Source: Bacillota bacterium
GTDB taxonomy: Bacteria; Bacillota; Clostridia; Oscillospirales; Ethanoligenentaceae
DNA length: 12,298 nt
Direction: 5' to 3'
Assembly (NCBI GenBank): GCA_023391835.1
Contig: JAEWAE010000074.1
Span: 1 to 12,298, forward strand
In this document: positions 6,769 to 12,298 of the stretch, piece by piece
Position numbering within the stretch: the stretch's first letter is position 1
Layout: the number at the start of each line of letters is the position of its first letter
Notes under the pieces: generated by a model
What the model was told of the DNA's origin: nothing
The model's input: the letters and a program-made list of their open reading frames with translations, nothing else
Database searches by the model: none
Translations under genes and position numbers: made by a program

Positions 6769-6815
6769 AAAACGCGTCCCGGATCGGCACCGCAGGCCGG
6801 CCGGGACGCGTTTTT
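6769..6815. terminator. Probably bidirectional terminator between convergent genes
   Basis: A 14-base-pair stem (AAAACGCGTCCCGG with its complement) encloses an 18-base loop. TTTTT follows on the plus strand, and the mirror-image A run gives TTTTT on the minus strand. It lies 24 bases after the DUF4364 stop and about 30 bases beyond the stop of the convergent ligase-like gene, so it can serve both. Confidence 0.85.
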
Positions 6816-6846
6816 ATGAGGCTGTACCCCTTGACTGGCGATATGC

Positions 6847-8193
6847 CTATCGGAGCTTTTTGTGGGCATTTCGCCGCATCCGTCCGCTTTTTTCACCCGG
6901 TCGCCGCCATGACAGCCCGCCCAGCGGGGTATCCTGCGAGGTGATACCCTGCGGGGTCAGAAGCCTTTTACGCGCGGCCAGCAGCACGCCGAGAAATATC
7001 CAGGTGGTCGCGTCGCGCGTGGCGTCGGAAGCGGCGATGCCCACCACTGGGAAAGCGCACACGGTCATGAAGCCGACGACCGCCAACAGCCCGTCCCGCC
7101 CGCCGGCCCGCCGGCGGCGGAAAAAGCCCACGGCCAGCGCCACCAGCACCGCCACATAGAGCACAAACATCGGAATACCATATTCGGTAAGGATCTGCAG
7201 CGTCATGTTGTGAAGGTTGATATGCTTGATGCTCGGGCTGTAATAGGGTAGCAACTGGATATAATTGCCCGCCCCCACACCCATGAAATGATAGTCGGGC
7301 ATCATGCGGAAGGCCGCCCGCGTGAGCATCAACCGCTCGCTCACCGAGTGATTGCTCAAATTGAGCGTGTGCAGCTCGGCGAGCAGCTTGCCGCCCTTGC
7401 GCGCGGCCACAAGCCCCACGCCCGCAAGCAGAGCCAGCCACACGGGCACCATGCCCCGGCTGCGCAGCACCCGGCCGGGCAGTGCCGCCACAAAGGCCAC
7501 GGCCATAACGGCGATGCCGATATAGCACGCGCGCGGGTCGGCATTGAGCAGTGTGAAGATCGACACACCGCCCAGCAGCACACCGCAGAGGGCCCCTTTC
7601 CGCCCCCCGAGGCGGCACACCAGGTCATATACCGCAAAAGGCAGCGTCAGGGTGACGAAGGCCGAATAGTTGTTGGTGTTGTGAAACGTCGCATACGGGA
7701 AAAACCGACCGTATATATTTTTCAGATATAACTCCGGGTTGTCGTTGGGGAAAAGATACCGCCCGGTAAAAATCTCGAAACAGCCCAGCAGCACCACTAG
7801 GCTCAGGCAGACCGTTAGCACATCCAGCAACCAGAGCAGGTCTTCCCGGCTACGCACGCCGGCCGCGATGGCCAGCAGCATCGCCACGCCGCTGAGCTGG
7901 ATGCACAGCGTGTTGAGAAATGAAAACTGTATGTCGCGCACCCAGACAAGCGACACAAGCGCATAGCCCATCAGCAGTATAAAATAAAGCGCAAAGGGCC
8001 ACACCGGGCCAAACAGCTCGGGCCTGCGCTCCCCCCGCAGCCGCAGGGCCAGACACAGCGACAGCGCCAGCACGCAGACAACGGTGATGTTGATATAATC
8101 CGCCTGCGGCACGGTGACAAACGGCCCCAACAACGCCGCCACCGGCGTCAGACCGGCCACCAGCGCCAAGGCATCGGTGGTATGCTCTCTCAT
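6847..8193 (-). CDS. O-antigen ligase / Wzy-like polytopic membrane protein
   Basis: A 448-residue protein with about ten or more hydrophobic segments, resembling the O-antigen ligase/polymerase (Wzy_C, WaaL-like) superfamily. These enzymes join or polymerise lipid-linked glycans outside the membrane. The typical large extracytoplasmic loop lies between later segments, and the block MGVGAGNYIQLLP followed by HNMTLQILTEYGIPMF matches the superfamily's conserved H-N-x-x-L-x-x-L-x-E-x-G motif. The C-terminus is basic. The ATG at 8193 has AAGGCGG about 9 bases upstream; an in-frame ATG at 8256 would lie about 10 bases from the predicted transcript start and has no binding site. No glycosyltransferase or flippase genes are nearby, so the substrate is unknown. 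It has its own consensus promoter. Confidence 0.8.
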   Translation of the reverse strand: MREHTTDALALVAGLTPVAALLGPFVTVPQADYINITVVCVLALSLCLALRLRGERRPELFGPVWPFALYFILLMGYALVSLVWVRDIQFSFLNTLCIQLSGVAMLLAIAAGVRSREDLLWLLDVLTVCLSLVVLLGCFEIFTGRYLFPNDNPELYLKNIYGRFFPYATFHNTNNYSAFVTLTLPFAVYDLVCRLGGRKGALCGVLLGGVSIFTLLNADPRACYIGIAVMAVAFVAALPGRVLRSRGMVPVWLALLAGVGLVAARKGGKLLAELHTLNLSNHSVSERLMLTRAAFRMMPDYHFMGVGAGNYIQLLPYYSPSIKHINLHNMTLQILTEYGIPMFVLYVAVLVALAVGFFRRRRAGGRDGLLAVVGFMTVCAFPVVGIAASDATRDATTWIFLGVLLAARKRLLTPQGITSQDTPLGGLSWRRPGEKSGRMRRNAHKKLR

Positions 8194-8198
8194 GGGCG

Positions 8199-8266
8199 GG
8201 TTCCGCCTTTCCTCCCGCGGGACGGGCCCGCCGGGTTGATGCGGCCCCACCGCCATTGGCGGAACC
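8199..8266 (-). promoter_or_regulatory. Structured leader of the ligase-like gene with competing pairings
   Basis: On the minus strand GGTTCCGCC (8258-8266), directly at the predicted transcript start, is a perfect 9-base complement of GGCGGAACC (8199-8207), which overlaps the likely ribosome binding site. The same 5' segment can instead form a local hairpin CCGCC-AAT-GGCGG (8250-8262). The two folds exclude each other, and only the first would cover the binding site. The pairing is seen in sequence; regulation is inferred. Confidence 0.45.
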
Positions 8267-8273
8267 GTCTTTT

Positions 8274-8303
8274 ATTATACGGATACCCGTCCCCGTTTGT
8301 CAA
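8274..8303 (-). promoter_or_regulatory. Sigma-A promoter of the ligase-like gene
   Basis: On the minus strand a perfect TTGACA (8298-8303) lies 18 bases from a perfect TATAAT (8274-8279). The expected start is near 8267, giving a leader of about 74 bases. It lies after the hairpin that follows bofA. Confidence 0.82.
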
Positions 8304-8344
8304 TCATCCCGCCCGGCAGCGCCGACCGCATGCGGCAGCCGTAC

Positions 8345-8383
8345 GTAAACAGCGGCCCGGGGCGGAAAACCGCCCGGGCCGCT
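8345..8383 (-). terminator. GC-rich hairpin after bofA, probable weak terminator
   Basis: Arms at 8351-8365 and 8370-8383 form about 14 pairs with one bulged base around a four-base loop. On the minus strand only GTTTACG follows, so the T tract is poor. It lies about 35 bases after the bofA stop. The strong stem favours a terminator, but some read-through is likely. Confidence 0.55.
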
Positions 8384-8419
8384 TCTTGTGCAGGGTGCCG
8401 GGCGCCGGGCGCCGGCCGG

Positions 8420-8686
8420 CTATACTCCCAGTATCCATCGGACAAACATCAGCCCCGTGACGCCGGGGATGCCCAGCACCACCGCCGTGCCGACAGTCCA
8501 CAGGTTGGGCACCAGCCCCAGCGTCGCCGAGCCGGCGAGGAAACCCGTGAGATTGACCGCACCGAAAGCGGCCAGCCCCCCCGCGGCGCTCAGCGCCAGC
8601 CGGCGTAGCGCCCGGGAGCCGCGCAGCACGGCCACCGCAATCAGGCACAGCACCGACGCGGCCGCCAACGCAAGGATGGTCTTCAT
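8420..8686 (-). CDS. bofA: BofA family pro-sigma-K processing inhibitor
   Basis: An 88-residue protein, the usual BofA length. In Bacillus subtilis BofA sits in the outer forespore membrane and, with SpoIVFA, restrains the SpoIVFB protease that activates sigma-K. The N-terminus is hydrophobic (MKTILALAAASVLCLIAVAVL), a second hydrophobic stretch follows an Arg-rich linker, and the C-terminus carries the family-type pattern GLVPNLWTVGTAVVLGIPGV followed by TGLMFVRWIL. The ATG at 8686 has GGGGGCAGGG just upstream. The yaaL-like gene ends 33 bases upstream, reproducing the yaaL-bofA order of Bacillus. The spoIVFA/spoIVFB partners are not in this window. BofA-like proteins also occur where the sigma-K checkpoint differs, so the exact role here is inferred. 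Confidence 0.87.
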   Translation of the reverse strand: MKTILALAAASVLCLIAVAVLRGSRALRRLALSAAGGLAAFGAVNLTGFLAGSATLGLVPNLWTVGTAVVLGIPGVTGLMFVRWILGV

Positions 8687-8719
8687 ACCCTGCCCCCGTT
8701 TCGTTGCGGCATTTACCGC

Positions 8720-8992
8720 TCATTCCACTCGTTTCAAACTGCTCAGCGTACTGCGCGTCAGCCCCTGGCGGCGCGCTTCCCGCGTCAGATAGCGAAATCG
8801 CGCGTTGAGCGCTTTCATCTCGTAGATACACGCTTCCAGCAGATCCGGGTCATTCTGATAATTGAACCGGGCCGCCACCATTTCCAGACTCTGTTTGACA
8901 GAATCGAGTTCCAGCAGGATATCGTCCTCTCTGGCATTTGCCTCTTTTCGATTCTGCACCATGCCGAATACCCCCGCAATCACGCCTTCCAT
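8720..8992 (-). CDS. YaaL-like DUF2508 family protein
   Basis: A small, charged, soluble protein of the DUF2508/YaaL family, with no established function. The recognisable core is EDDILLELDSVKQSLEMVAA, then FNYQNDPDLLEACIYEMKAL and NARFRYLTREARRQG, probably two or three helices. Its place directly before bofA supports the assignment, since yaaL precedes bofA in Bacillus. Start choice is open. The ATG at 8992 gives 90 residues, with GGAGGGG 11 bases upstream. The ATG at 8962 gives 80 residues, closer to the usual length, with a GGGGG run about 8 bases upstream, and it fits better if transcription starts near 9009. The frame stays open to 9331, but that part crosses the rnr terminator and has no family resemblance. 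Confidence 0.8.
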   Translation of the reverse strand: MEGVIAGVFGMVQNRKEANAREDDILLELDSVKQSLEMVAARFNYQNDPDLLEACIYEMKALNARFRYLTREARRQGLTRSTLSSLKRVE

Positions 8993-9304
8993 GCGACTAT
9001 CCGCCCCTCCATTCATATCTATGCCGTCCCGCGGGCAATATGCCGGCCTTCCGTCAAAAGGCCGTGTGTCCGCCGCTCCGTCGGGTCGGCTTCCATCCAA
9101 TGCTTCCATTGCTATTTTTGACCGGAATGTCCTTTTTATTCCAAACTGTCGAAATAATGGATGGCGGTGATGTGCCGCATCGGGGTATAAAACCGTATGC
9201 GCGGATTGTCGTGCGCCGTGCGGGGTCAAAAGAGCCGGGCACGAATTTTTTAACGGGCAGGGCGGGCGTGACACACTTTTGCCTATTCGGGCATATTTCT
9301 GCAT
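8993..9304 (-). other. Long leader region before yaaL-bofA with no gene seen
   Basis: About 310 bases between the rnr terminator and the yaaL-like gene. It is more AT-rich than the rest in its middle part (about 9090-9200). It holds a candidate sigma-E-like promoter at 9016-9043 and a small inverted repeat CAATG-CTTC-CATTG at 9099-9112. The yaaL frame is open through it, but the translated sequence looks noncoding. I found no convincing sigma-A promoter, tRNA or riboswitch here. Confidence 0.5.
9016..9043 (-). promoter_or_regulatory. Candidate sigma-E-type sporulation promoter for yaaL-bofA
   Basis: On the minus strand GCATATT (9037-9043) matches the Bacillus sigma-E -35 pattern and lies 13 bases from CATAGATA (9016-9023), a partial match to the -10 pattern CATACANT. 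The expected start is near 9009. In B. subtilis bofA belongs to the sigma-E regulon, which makes the match meaningful, but short motifs like this occur by chance. Confidence 0.4.
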
Positions 9305-9335
9305 AAAAATAGCCCTGACGGTCACCGTCAAGGCT
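9305..9335 (-). terminator. Intrinsic terminator after rnr
   Basis: On the minus strand AGCCTTGACGG pairs with CCGTCAGGGCT (11 pairs, one G-U) around a TGA loop, followed by ATTTTT. It lies about 70 bases after the rnr stop. Confidence 0.88.
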
Positions 9336-9406
9336 GCTTTACGGGCCGCGGCTGCGCCGTGCCCAGAGGAAAAACCGGCGGGGCCGCAGGGCCCCGGAAC
9401 AGTGTG

Positions 9407-11515
9407 TCAGATCAACTCAAAATCCACCTGACCGGCTGCCACCTCGGCCCCGGCCACGATGACCCGCACCTTGTCGCCTATGGCGTAACGGGTGCCGCTG
9501 CGGGAGCAGGAAAGGGTCATGCTCTTTTCGTCGTAGTCATACCAGCCGCCGGGCAGGCTTTCCACCCGCACCAGGCCCTCGACGGTATTCGGCAGCGCCA
9601 CATACATGCCATAATTCTGCACGCCCGTGACCACCGCGTCGAAATGCTCGCCGATATGATGGGACATATACTCCGCCTTGTAAATATCATCGCAATCCCA
9701 TTCCACCTGCATGGCGGCGATTTCCCGCTGGGAGGACTGGGTGGCGGCTTCTTCCACAAAATCATGGTAGCGCGCGGCCACCTCGTCGCCCGCGCCGCTC
9801 GCCAGCATATCGCTGAGGATACGGTGGACGCAGAGGTCGGGGTAACGACGGATCGGCGACGTGAAGTGACAGTAATTTTCCAGTGCCAGGCCGAAATGGC
9901 CGAGATTTTCGGGACTGTAGCGGGCCTTCGCCATGGTGCGCAGCACCATTTCGTTGAGTGCCTTGGCCTGGGGCGAGTCAGCCACCTGCCGCAGCACGGC
10001 CGCCACATCCAGCGGTTTGAGCCCGGGGCGAATCGTCCGTGCGTCGACACCCGCCGCTTTGAGCGCCGTGGCGAGATTTTCCAGCCGATCGGCTTCGGGC
10101 TGCTCATGCACACGGTAGACAAACGGTATCTTGTGCGTACTGCCGTATTTGGCCACCGCCTCGTTGGCCATGAGCATGAATTCCTCGATCATCTGCTCGG
10201 ATTCCCCGCGTTGCCGCAGGCGCACGTCCACCGCCACGCCGTGCTCGTCGAAAAGGATCTCGCAGTCGTCGCTCTCAAAGTCGATGGCGCCGCGGCGTTC
10301 CCGCGCCTTACTCAGCACAGCCTGCAGCTCCTGCATGGCGGGGAAAGACGGCAGCACTTCCCGGTATTTTTCCCGCAGCTCCGGGTCATCCTCCCCGGCA
10401 AAAAGGCGGTTCACTTCGTCATAGACACCCTTGACGCGGGAGCGGATGATGCTTTTGTGGATGGTATAATCCCGCACGATGCCGTCGGGGCCGATATCCA
10501 TCTGCGCCGACAGGGCGAAGCGGTCCTCCTGCGGGTTGAGCGAGCAGATGCCGTTGGAAAGTTCCCGCGGCAGCATGGGGATGACCGTGTCGCCGAAATA
10601 GATCGAGGTGCCCCGCTCAAAGGCTTCTTTATCCAGCTCGGTGCCCGGCCGGACATAGTGGGACACGTCGGCGATATGCACGCCCAGCCGGTAGCCGTCG
10701 GGCAGCCGCTGCACCGACACGGCGTCGTCGATATCCTTGGTGTGGGCACCGTCGATGGTGAAAATCGGTTCGCCGCGCAGGTCGAGCCGGTCGGCGCCTT
10801 CGGCATCCAGGCTCTGGGGCAGTCCCTCCGCCTCCGCCTGCACCTCGGCCGGGAACTGCCGCCGCACATGTTTTCTGTCCAGCACAGCCTGGCAGCAGGC
10901 CCGTCCACTTTCGGCCGAGCCGTAGGCGGTGACGATTTCCGCCATGGGGGGCTGGCCCCGGCCGCCGTAATCCTTGATGCGGGCAAAGACCTTGTCGCCG
11001 TCCTGCGCGTCGCCGGCCCCTTTGTGGGTGACCGGGATGCTATCTTTGAGCAGGCTGTCGGGCTTCACAAAATACCGTTTGCCGTTCTTGCCGAAAGTGC
11101 CGGTAAATTCCGAAAAATGCCGTTCAAGTATTTTGAGCACTTCCGCCTCGGGCAGCCGGCCCGTGCGGTGTAGGATGCGCACGGCCACCTCGTCTGTGGG
11201 CAGGGCGCCCGCCAGACGGGATTTCTGGATAAAAACCTCGGACTCGTCCTCCAGCGCCGCGAAGGCACCGTTTTTGACGATGGAAACGATGCGCGCCTTG
11301 AGCCGCGGCACCGCCTTGCCCCTGTTTTTCGGCTGTGCGCTCGCCGTCAGACGCACGCCGTTCTGCTCTTCCATTTCGCGTACGATTCGTCTGAATTTTT
11401 GCCGCTCATCCGGCGGCACATGCAGCCGGGCAGCCAGAGCGTCCACACCCTCCGGACGGAATCCGTCGGCGCGGGCAAGCTCCCGCAGTTTCTTTTGTAT
11501 TTCTTCTCGATTCAA
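9407..11515 (-). CDS. rnr: Ribonuclease R, 3'-5' exoribonuclease
   Basis: A 702-residue RNase II/R family enzyme that degrades structured RNA from the 3' end and takes part in RNA quality control, including trans-translation. An N-terminal winged-helix part (about residues 1-60) and cold-shock-like OB domains precede the RNB catalytic domain. The metal-binding signature TIDGAHTKDIDDAV near 253-266 keeps all four Asp residues. HFTSPIRRYPDL near 550-561 is the conserved substrate-channel motif. An S1 domain closes the protein (about 622-702), without a Lys-rich tail. A TTG start at 11515 is preferred because AGAGGT lies 8 bases before it; an in-frame GTG at 11533 would place that site inside the gene. 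It follows secG, as in many Firmicutes, but the frequent third member smpB is not downstream here. Confidence 0.96.
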   Translation of the reverse strand: MNREEIQKKLRELARADGFRPEGVDALAARLHVPPDERQKFRRIVREMEEQNGVRLTASAQPKNRGKAVPRLKARIVSIVKNGAFAALEDESEVFIQKSRLAGALPTDEVAVRILHRTGRLPEAEVLKILERHFSEFTGTFGKNGKRYFVKPDSLLKDSIPVTHKGAGDAQDGDKVFARIKDYGGRGQPPMAEIVTAYGSAESGRACCQAVLDRKHVRRQFPAEVQAEAEGLPQSLDAEGADRLDLRGEPIFTIDGAHTKDIDDAVSVQRLPDGYRLGVHIADVSHYVRPGTELDKEAFERGTSIYFGDTVIPMLPRELSNGICSLNPQEDRFALSAQMDIGPDGIVRDYTIHKSIIRSRVKGVYDEVNRLFAGEDDPELREKYREVLPSFPAMQELQAVLSKARERRGAIDFESDDCEILFDEHGVAVDVRLRQRGESEQMIEEFMLMANEAVAKYGSTHKIPFVYRVHEQPEADRLENLATALKAAGVDARTIRPGLKPLDVAAVLRQVADSPQAKALNEMVLRTMAKARYSPENLGHFGLALENYCHFTSPIRRYPDLCVHRILSDMLASGAGDEVAARYHDFVEEAATQSSQREIAAMQVEWDCDDIYKAEYMSHHIGEHFDAVVTGVQNYGMYVALPNTVEGLVRVESLPGGWYDYDEKSMTLSCSRSGTRYAIGDKVRVIVAGAEVAAGQVDFELI

Positions 11516-11533
11516 TGGCAACACCTCTGTCAC

Positions 11534-11753
11534 TGGCGGTGGGACGCCCCCTTTGCCGCCGCATTCCTAGTATCTGCCGGCCGGGCCGGTCTATTCCCGA
11601 CGGGCCGGACACGGGCAACCCGTGTCATCAAAACGGGCCCGCCCGGGCGTATGCGCTTTTGCGGGCACCGGAAAAGCGGCTCTATACCGGCGCCCTCCGC
11701 CGTAGGGCGGCCAGGCGGCGGTTTCCGACCCGTATCTCATCCGGGAGCCGTAT
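11534..11753 (-). other. Noncoding interval between secG and rnr with inverted repeats
   Basis: About 220 GC-rich bases between the secG terminator and rnr with no credible gene. It contains a perfect 8-base inverted repeat at 11608-11626 and a smaller one, CGCCCT/AGGGCG, near 11691-11709. No consensus promoter is visible; the best I see on the minus strand is TTGCCC with a poor AATAGA box 17 bases on. Since a strong terminator follows secG, rnr probably has its own promoter here. Confidence 0.5.
11608..11626. repeat. Perfect 8-base inverted repeat upstream of rnr
   Basis: GACACGGG and CCCGTGTC are exact reverse complements separated by CAA. The site lies about 95 bases before the rnr start. 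No T run follows on either strand, so it is not a standard terminator. It could be an operator or an RNA hairpin in the rnr leader. Confidence 0.6.
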
Positions 11754-11786
11754 AAAAAAGCCCCGCCCTGCGGCGGGGGATTTTTT
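11754..11786 (-). terminator. Intrinsic terminator after secG
   Basis: On the minus strand CCCCGCC pairs with GGCGGGG around GCAG, followed by C and six T residues; an A run on the other side extends the stem. It begins about 4 bases after the secG stop. Its symmetry would also let it act on the plus strand. Confidence 0.92.
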
Positions 11787-11789
11787 GCA

Positions 11790-12050
11790 TCAAGTGTGGT
11801 TGAGCCAGAATGACGCCACATTGACAAACAGTGTCAGCACGACAAACACGATTGTCAGGATCTTGGTGAAACGCCCCAGCGTGCTGTCGATGCTCCGCGC
11901 CTTGTTTTTGCCGAAAAAGGATTCCGCCGCACCGCCCGCGATGGCCCCGCCCAGGTAATTGTCTTTGCCGTGCTGGGCCAGCACGACGATCACCAGAAGC
12001 ACGGATGTGATGACCAGCAGAACGCTGCCGGCAATCTCCCAGAAAGTCAT
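11790..12050 (-). CDS. secG: SecG subunit of the Sec preprotein translocase
   Basis: An 86-residue membrane protein of the SecG family, which associates with SecY and SecE and helps SecA-driven protein export. It shows the family plan: a first membrane segment (ITSVLLVIVVLAQ near residues 13-26), a Gly/Ala-rich cytoplasmic loop (LGGAIAGGAAESFFGKNKAR near 33-52), and a second membrane segment (ILTIVFVVLTLFVNVASFW near 64-82). The ATG at 12050 is used; a TTG two codons upstream at 12056 is also possible because AGGAG lies 5 bases before it and 11 before the ATG. A terminator follows at once, then rnr after a 220-base gap. Confidence 0.94.
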   Translation of the reverse strand: MTFWEIAGSVLLVITSVLLVIVVLAQHGKDNYLGGAIAGGAAESFFGKNKARSIDSTLGRFTKILTIVFVVLTLFVNVASFWLNHT

Positions 12051-12152
12051 GGTCAAGCAAACTCCTCTCATAATCGACGTCTGCCGCCGGGATTGCTGCC
12101 GTCCGTGCCTGTGACGGGCGCATGACGGGAATCCGCATAATACCTTTACTTT

Positions 12153-12181
12153 ATCATAGCATACCGAAGAAAAAATTGCAA
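12153..12181 (-). promoter_or_regulatory. Probable sigma-A promoter of secG
   Basis: On the minus strand TTGCAA (12176-12181, 4 of 6 bases) lies 17 bases from TATGAT (12153-12158, 5 of 6), in an AT-rich patch. The expected start is near 12146, giving a leader of about 95 bases. Confidence 0.6.
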
Positions 12182-12215
12182 TCCCGCAAAACGGTGCGGC
12201 GGCAATTTCATCCTC

Positions 12216-12235
12216 CCGGCGCATAAAGACGCCGG
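12216..12235. repeat. GC hairpin near the right edge
   Basis: CCGGCG and CGCCGG pair around an eight-base loop, with two or three more pairs possible beyond a bulge. No T run follows on either strand. It lies between the secG promoter and the larger inverted repeat at 12254-12293. Confidence 0.45.
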
Positions 12236-12253
12236 AGCCGGCCACACTAGCTT

Positions 12254-12293
12254 CGGCAGATGAAAAAAGGTGCGTTTGCTTTTCACTCTGCCG
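12254..12293. repeat. Long inverted repeat at the right edge
   Basis: CGGCAGATGAAAA (12254-12266) pairs with TTTTCA and TCTGCCG (12280-12293), 13 pairs with one bulged C, around a loop whose edges can pair further. It has no T run outside the stem, so it is not a plain intrinsic terminator. It could be the end of a gene beyond the window or part of a structured RNA cut by the edge. Confidence 0.55.
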
Positions 12294-12298
12294 GGGGC

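Noticed and set aside
8396..8418. Short tandem GGGCGCC-like repeat after bofA
   Set aside because: Only about two to three short GC-rich units; this is ordinary low-complexity sequence in high-GC DNA.
9155..9235. Possible sigma-A promoter for yaaL-bofA (TTGACC with GACAAT or TTATAC)
   Set aside because: The spacers come out at 13-14 bases or the boxes do not line up, so the match is not convincing.
8993..9331. N-terminal extension of the yaaL-like frame to 9331
   Set aside because: It would begin inside the rnr terminator, and the added residues look like translated noncoding DNA. DUF2508 proteins are about 75-90 residues.
9359..11173. A 604-codon open frame on the plus strand opposite rnr
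   Set aside because: It is antisense to a well-conserved RNase R gene, shows no recognisable motif, and has no suitable promoter or start site.
12051..12245. N-terminal extension of secG to 12245
   Set aside because: The extension crosses the predicted secG promoter and is not like SecG, which begins just before the first membrane segment.
12236..12298. Possible tRNA or other known small RNA at the right edge
   Set aside because: No T-arm sequence (GTTCGA-like), no acceptor stem pairing and no CCA; I could not match it to tmRNA, 4.5S RNA or a known riboswitch.

Overview
This 12.3 kb window is high-GC DNA that looks chromosomal and comes from a Firmicute, most likely a spore-forming clostridium of the Oscillospiraceae/Ruminococcaceae type. 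The evidence is a BofA sporulation protein beside a YaaL/DUF2508 protein, a DUF4364 protein, a SAM-I riboswitch on metK, an FMN riboswitch on a RibU-type transporter, and sigma-A promoters with consensus TTGACA boxes. I see no transposase, integrase, phage gene, CRISPR array, tRNA or rRNA. The region is mostly housekeeping, and I do not see a clearly undescribed multi-gene system.

Layout, left to right; all genes are on the minus strand except one. (1) Bases 34-4879, read right to left: metK (SAM synthetase), a small membrane-anchored protein of unknown function, recD2 (DNA helicase) and comF. metK has a strong terminator. The unknown gene, recD2 and comF follow, with a good promoter directly before recD2; comF sits 21 bases after recD2 and ends in a terminator near the left edge. 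(2) Bases 4926-5118: the metK leader, with promoter, SAM-I aptamer and transcription terminator. (3) Bases 5124-6015: ribU (riboflavin ECF S component) behind its promoter, FMN aptamer and terminator. (4) Bases 6130-6744: the only plus-strand gene, a DUF4364 regulator-like protein divergent from ribU, closed by a possibly bidirectional terminator. (5) Bases 6847-8303: an O-antigen ligase-like polytopic membrane protein with its own promoter and a leader that can fold in two ways. (6) Bases 8351-9043: yaaL-like gene and bofA, preceded by a sequence resembling a sigma-E promoter. (7) Bases 9305-12181: secG, then rnr (RNase R), each followed by an intrinsic terminator.

How the genes work together: two metabolic genes are each controlled by the cofactor they help supply. 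FMN represses riboflavin uptake and SAM represses SAM synthesis. No terminator separates ribU from the metK promoter, so ribU transcripts should run into the SAM leader. SecG and RNase R form the common Firmicute secG-rnr pair. BofA and YaaL point to sporulation. RecD2 and ComF are a DNA-repair/competence-type pair.

The points most worth a second look are the unknown membrane protein (3214-3555), the alternative pairing in the ligase leader (8199-8266), the sigma-E-like promoter (9016-9043), and unexplained inverted repeats at 11608-11626 and 12216-12293.
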